Positions 4,984-6,877 of a DNA stretch of 6,877 nt are shown here, one piece after another (positions within the stretch are counted from its first letter, which is position 1; each line of letters opens with the position of its first letter). The position numbers and the translations under genes were made by a program. Under the pieces are notes generated by a model, which saw nothing but the letters and a program-made list of their open reading frames with translations, was not told the DNA's origin and ran no database searches. This stretch comes from Candidatus Woesearchaeota archaeon (GTDB lineage: Archaea; Nanobdellota; Nanobdellia; Woesearchaeales; ARS49). The stretch covers positions 1-6,877 of the forward strand of contig JACQMZ010000031.1 in the NCBI GenBank assembly GCA_016203345.1, read 5' to 3'.

Positions 4984-5568
4984 TCACAAATCAAGAATCC
5001 TTTCAAGATTTCGCAAAAGTTGCTTGCTTGTCTTAACAGACAGCGTACCGCTTCGGTCCGTGACAAAGAACCTGTAGTCTTGAGCGTCAAACGGACATGT
5101 CCGCACATAGTCTGCCAAGACTCGAATTCCTGACACGAATGCATGATTTAACTCGTCCCCTACACGGTCGTCCAAATGTAAAGCAATCAGTTGTTGCCAT
5201 AGTCGAAAACGTTCTATGCGCCCATACCATATGCCAGGATGATCATCCTGAGCTTTAGGAGGAAACAACCGATTAATGTGCATTCTAGCATGTGGGTTGT
5301 CAATTCCAACATCGCCAAAGAGTACATATACACTATCGTAGTGTATGCTTCCGAATAACTGCTCCCATTCTCGTTGTCTTGGGCATTCAATACTCAGTGT
5401 ACTTCCATTACGCTTTCTGTACTTCTCAAATCTTCCATACCGTCCCGTGTAATTCACCGTACAAATAATACTGTGGGGTCGACCAATGGTCGTCACTACG
5501 TTAGATACCACGTCAGGATACAACACGTTTTCGCGACCGTACAACTCCACCGTGCATGTGTCTTTCAT
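4984..5568 (-). CDS. Unrecognised soluble protein
   Basis: I do not recognise this 194-residue protein. It has no signal peptide or membrane segment. It opens with a strand-rich part (CTVELYGRENVLYPDVV, then SIICTVNYTGRYGRF at about 33-47). A mixed region follows with SVYVLFGDVGIDNPHARMHINRLFPP (79-104). A helical part has the aromatic cluster IWYGRIERFRLWQQLIALHLDD (113-134), and the C-terminal end (158-194) has FDAQDYRFFVTDRSGT and a helix. D86, D90, H93, H97 and H110 are candidate polar functional residues, but no known catalytic motif is formed. The single stop-free frame, a TATA-like element at 5586-5594 and the lack of any better frame support it as a gene. It is divergent from dph6 with a 92-bp shared upstream region and is followed after 39 bp by the cysteine-rich gene. 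Confidence 0.75.
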   Translation of the reverse strand: MKDTCTVELYGRENVLYPDVVSNVVTTIGRPHSIICTVNYTGRYGRFEKYRKRNGSTLSIECPRQREWEQLFGSIHYDSVYVLFGDVGIDNPHARMHINRLFPPKAQDDHPGIWYGRIERFRLWQQLIALHLDDRVGDELNHAFVSGIRVLADYVRTCPFDAQDYRFFVTDRSGTLSVKTSKQLLRNLERILDL

Positions 5569-5585
5569 GAGCGGTATGAAAATAG

Positions 5586-5596
5586 TTTATACTTAA
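5586..5596 (-). promoter_or_regulatory. TATA promoter of the 4984-5568 gene
   Basis: The minus-strand element TTTAAGTATAAA is centred about 22-23 nt from the ATG at 5568, slightly closer than elsewhere in the window but still consistent with a leaderless start. Confidence 0.5.
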
Positions 5597-5631
5597 ACGT
5601 TGTGATTCTACAGATGCGCCACAACACAATG

Positions 5632-5639
5632 TTTTAATG
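5632..5639 (+). promoter_or_regulatory. TATA-like promoter of the dph6 operon
   Basis: TTTTAATG is centred about 26 nt from the ATG at 5661. It is a moderate TATA match with the same leaderless spacing as the other units. Confidence 0.45.
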
Positions 5640-5648
5640 TAACTGTCA

Positions 5649-5660
5649 ATAGACGTCTAT
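5649..5660. promoter_or_regulatory. Perfect 12-bp palindrome abutting the dph6 start codon (candidate operator)
   Basis: ATAGACGTCTAT is exactly self-complementary and ends at the base before ATG 5661. It would cover the expected transcription start, so a bound dimeric repressor would block initiation. Only the symmetry and position are observed. Confidence 0.4.
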
Positions 5661-6341
5661 ATGCGCCTCAGTGTCCTTTATTCCGGCGGCAAAGATTCCA
5701 CACTTGCACTCATGAAAGCAAGGGAATTTCACACCATTGTCTGCTTGATTACACTCGTGTCCGAGAATAAGGAGAGCTATTTGTTCCACACTCCAAACAT
5801 TGACGTCACGCGCTTGCAGGCAGAAGCAATGCAACTGCCATTGATTCGCGTCGTGACAAAAGGAGAAAAGGAGAAAGAAGTCACTGATTTGAAGAAGGCG
5901 GTCGCGGAAGCCAAAAATAAGTACAACATTGAGGGAGTCGTGACTGGAGCTGTCAGATCAACCTATCAAGCCAGCAGAATCCAGCACGTCTGCCACGAGC
6001 TTGGATTGTGGTGTTTTAATCCCTTGTGGCTCAAAGACCAAGTCGAACTGTTGAATGAGGTTGTGGAAGAAAAAATTCACGCCATAATTGGCGGCGTATT
6101 TGCGGAACCGCTCGATGCGTCTTATTTGGGAAAGAAAATTACTCTATCGATGGTGGAAAAACTGGCAGGCATTGCGTCCTCGCACCACATTAACCCTGCA
6201 GGAGAAGGCGGGGAAATAGAAACAACCGTGCTGGACGCGCCTGTGTTCAAGAAAAGAATTTCAGTCAAGAAACACTCCGCGTCGTACCGCAAGCACGCAG
6301 GCATCTGGCAGATTCTTGAAGCGGAATTGGTGAACAAATGA
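5661..6341 (+). CDS. dph6: Diphthine--ammonia ligase
   Basis: Dph6 catalyses the last step of diphthamide synthesis: ATP-dependent amidation of diphthine on a histidine of elongation factor 2. The 226 residues show the expected layout for an archaeal member. The PP-loop SGGKDS (8-13) binds ATP; FHTPN lies at 42-46. The family core is V-V-T-G-A-V-x-S-T-Y-Q-x-x-R (93-106), then VCHELGL (110-116), NPLWLKDQVELL (120-131), IIGGVFAEPLD (142-152) and LGKKI (156-160). The C-terminal signature GEGGEIET (181-188) and DAPVF (192-196) follow. No RidA/YjgF domains are fused, unlike many eukaryotic homologues. It is the first gene of an operon, overlapping the amidotransferase gene by ATGA. All catalytic motifs look intact. 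A PP-loop paralogue acting on another substrate is possible, but the full set of signatures makes Dph6 the best call. Confidence 0.92.
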   Translation: MRLSVLYSGGKDSTLALMKAREFHTIVCLITLVSENKESYLFHTPNIDVTRLQAEAMQLPLIRVVTKGEKEKEVTDLKKAVAEAKNKYNIEGVVTGAVRSTYQASRIQHVCHELGLWCFNPLWLKDQVELLNEVVEEKIHAIIGGVFAEPLDASYLGKKITLSMVEKLAGIASSHHINPAGEGGEIETTVLDAPVFKKRISVKKHSASYRKHAGIWQILEAELVNK

Positions 6342-6859
6342 TCCTCATCATCAGCACGTGCGCAGACACATTGAGCGAACTGGAATTCGTGCGGCCTATT
6401 GAAAAAATTGTGGGCGCGTGCACGACAAAGCATCACAAGAAGCTCACACACAAGGATATTCACGCTGCCACAAAAATCATTCTCACCGGCACTGCACTTG
6501 CAGACTTTGAGTATTTGATACACGACTTTTCATGGCTGAGAGAAATAACAGTTCCTGTGCTGGGCATTTGCGCAGGCATGCAAATCATCGCGAAAGAATT
6601 TGAATTACCTCTTGTTGACACAAAAAATATTGGAGTACGACAAGTGCAGGTGGTGGAGAAAAATAAACTTGCCGACAGCACATTCAACGCCTACTTCCTC
6701 CACACCAAAACAGGAACAGGAAACTTTCATGTGCTGGCTAAAAGCGAAGGCACACCCTGCATGATCAAGCACCCATCAAAAGAAATCTACGGGTGCATCT
6801 TCCATCCGGAAGTGATGAACCAGAGAATAATCACAAATTTTATAGAGAACTTTGAATAA
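6338..6859 (+). CDS. Class I glutamine amidotransferase, possible ammonia-supplying partner of Dph6
   Basis: The 173-residue protein is a lone class I glutaminase domain, which hydrolyses glutamine and passes ammonia to a partner. The nucleophile C78 is in VLGICAGMQIIA (74-85), and the His-Glu pair H156/E158 is in FHPEV (155-159). The oxyanion-side strand reads IILTGTALADFEY (47-59), where GMP-synthetase glutaminases usually have SGGP. The protein is shorter than the archaeal GuaA glutaminase subunit (about 188 residues) and its N-terminus ends LSELEFVRP rather than the GuaA pattern. It therefore seems to be a separate subfamily. The gene starts within the dph6 stop (ATGA 6338-6341), with GGTGA at 6329-6333 as a ribosome-binding site inside dph6. 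Two linked genes for a PP-loop ligase and a glutaminase recall GMP synthetase, so the obvious partner is Dph6. Domain and triad are confident; the partnership is inferred. Confidence 0.9.
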   Translation: MILIISTCADTLSELEFVRPIEKIVGACTTKHHKKLTHKDIHAATKIILTGTALADFEYLIHDFSWLREITVPVLGICAGMQIIAKEFELPLVDTKNIGVRQVQVVEKNKLADSTFNAYFLHTKTGTGNFHVLAKSEGTPCMIKHPSKEIYGCIFHPEVMNQRIITNFIENFE

Positions 6860-6877
6860 CTATCAAATTTGTCAAAG

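Noticed and set aside
6122..6523. 133-residue minus-strand frame across the dph6-glutaminase junction
   Set aside because: It lies antisense to conserved catalytic motifs of both genes and has no recognisable feature.
6851..6870. Possible terminator hairpin TTTGA-N7-TCAAA after the glutaminase
   Set aside because: The 5-bp A/T-rich stem overlaps the stop codon and is followed by only three T residues.
1..6877. CRISPR array, tRNA, rRNA, transposase or integrase
   Set aside because: No regularly spaced repeats, cloverleaf-like gap sequence, rRNA-like stretch or recombinase motif was seen.

Overview
The window looks like a piece of an archaeal chromosome, most likely from a small-genome DPANN lineage of the Woesearchaeota/Pacearchaeota type. 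Three things point there. It carries a diphthamide-synthesis gene (dph6), and diphthamide occurs only in archaeal and eukaryotic EF-2. It carries archaeal-style small proteins: an XRE-HTH plus CBS-pair regulator, a stand-alone Toprim protein, and a ribbon-helix-helix/PIN toxin-antitoxin pair. Almost every transcription unit has a TATA-like element centred about 22-29 nt upstream of its start codon with no room for a leader, which is the layout of archaeal leaderless mRNAs. The lineage below Archaea is inference from gene style only.

Layout, left to right. Positions 2-115 (+) hold the C-terminal tail of a gene entering from the left. Facing it is a truncated ABC-exporter membrane domain (110-616, -) that keeps its promoter but lacks the rest of the transporter. 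Divergent from that is a secreted/membrane coiled-coil protein (703-1371, +). It converges on an HTH-CBS regulator (1379-1918, -). Next comes an unrecognised membrane-anchored protein (2014-2967, -) with a candidate terminator behind it. A 345-bp intergenic region (2968-3312) is full of inverted repeats and contains two hairpins with GAATTTC ends. It leads into an RHH antitoxin/PIN toxin operon (3313-4069, +). The toxin gene overlaps tail to tail with a Toprim gene (4052-4426, -), which itself overlaps by ATGA a secreted cysteine-rich protein gene (4423-4944, -). A further unrecognised soluble protein (4984-5568, -) is divergent from the last operon: dph6 (5661-6341, +) overlapping by ATGA a small class I glutamine amidotransferase (6338-6859, +).

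The most interesting arrangement is the dph6-amidotransferase pair. Dph6 is an ammonia-using PP-loop ligase, and in GMP synthetase a PP-loop ATPase is paired with a class I glutaminase. Translational coupling here suggests a glutamine-dependent version of the last step of diphthamide synthesis. The other points of note are the toxin-antitoxin module beside a palindromic repeat element, with a tandem-repeat operator candidate across its start codon, and the coupling of a Toprim enzyme to a disulfide-rich secreted protein. I see no rRNA, tRNA, CRISPR array, insertion sequence or transposase.
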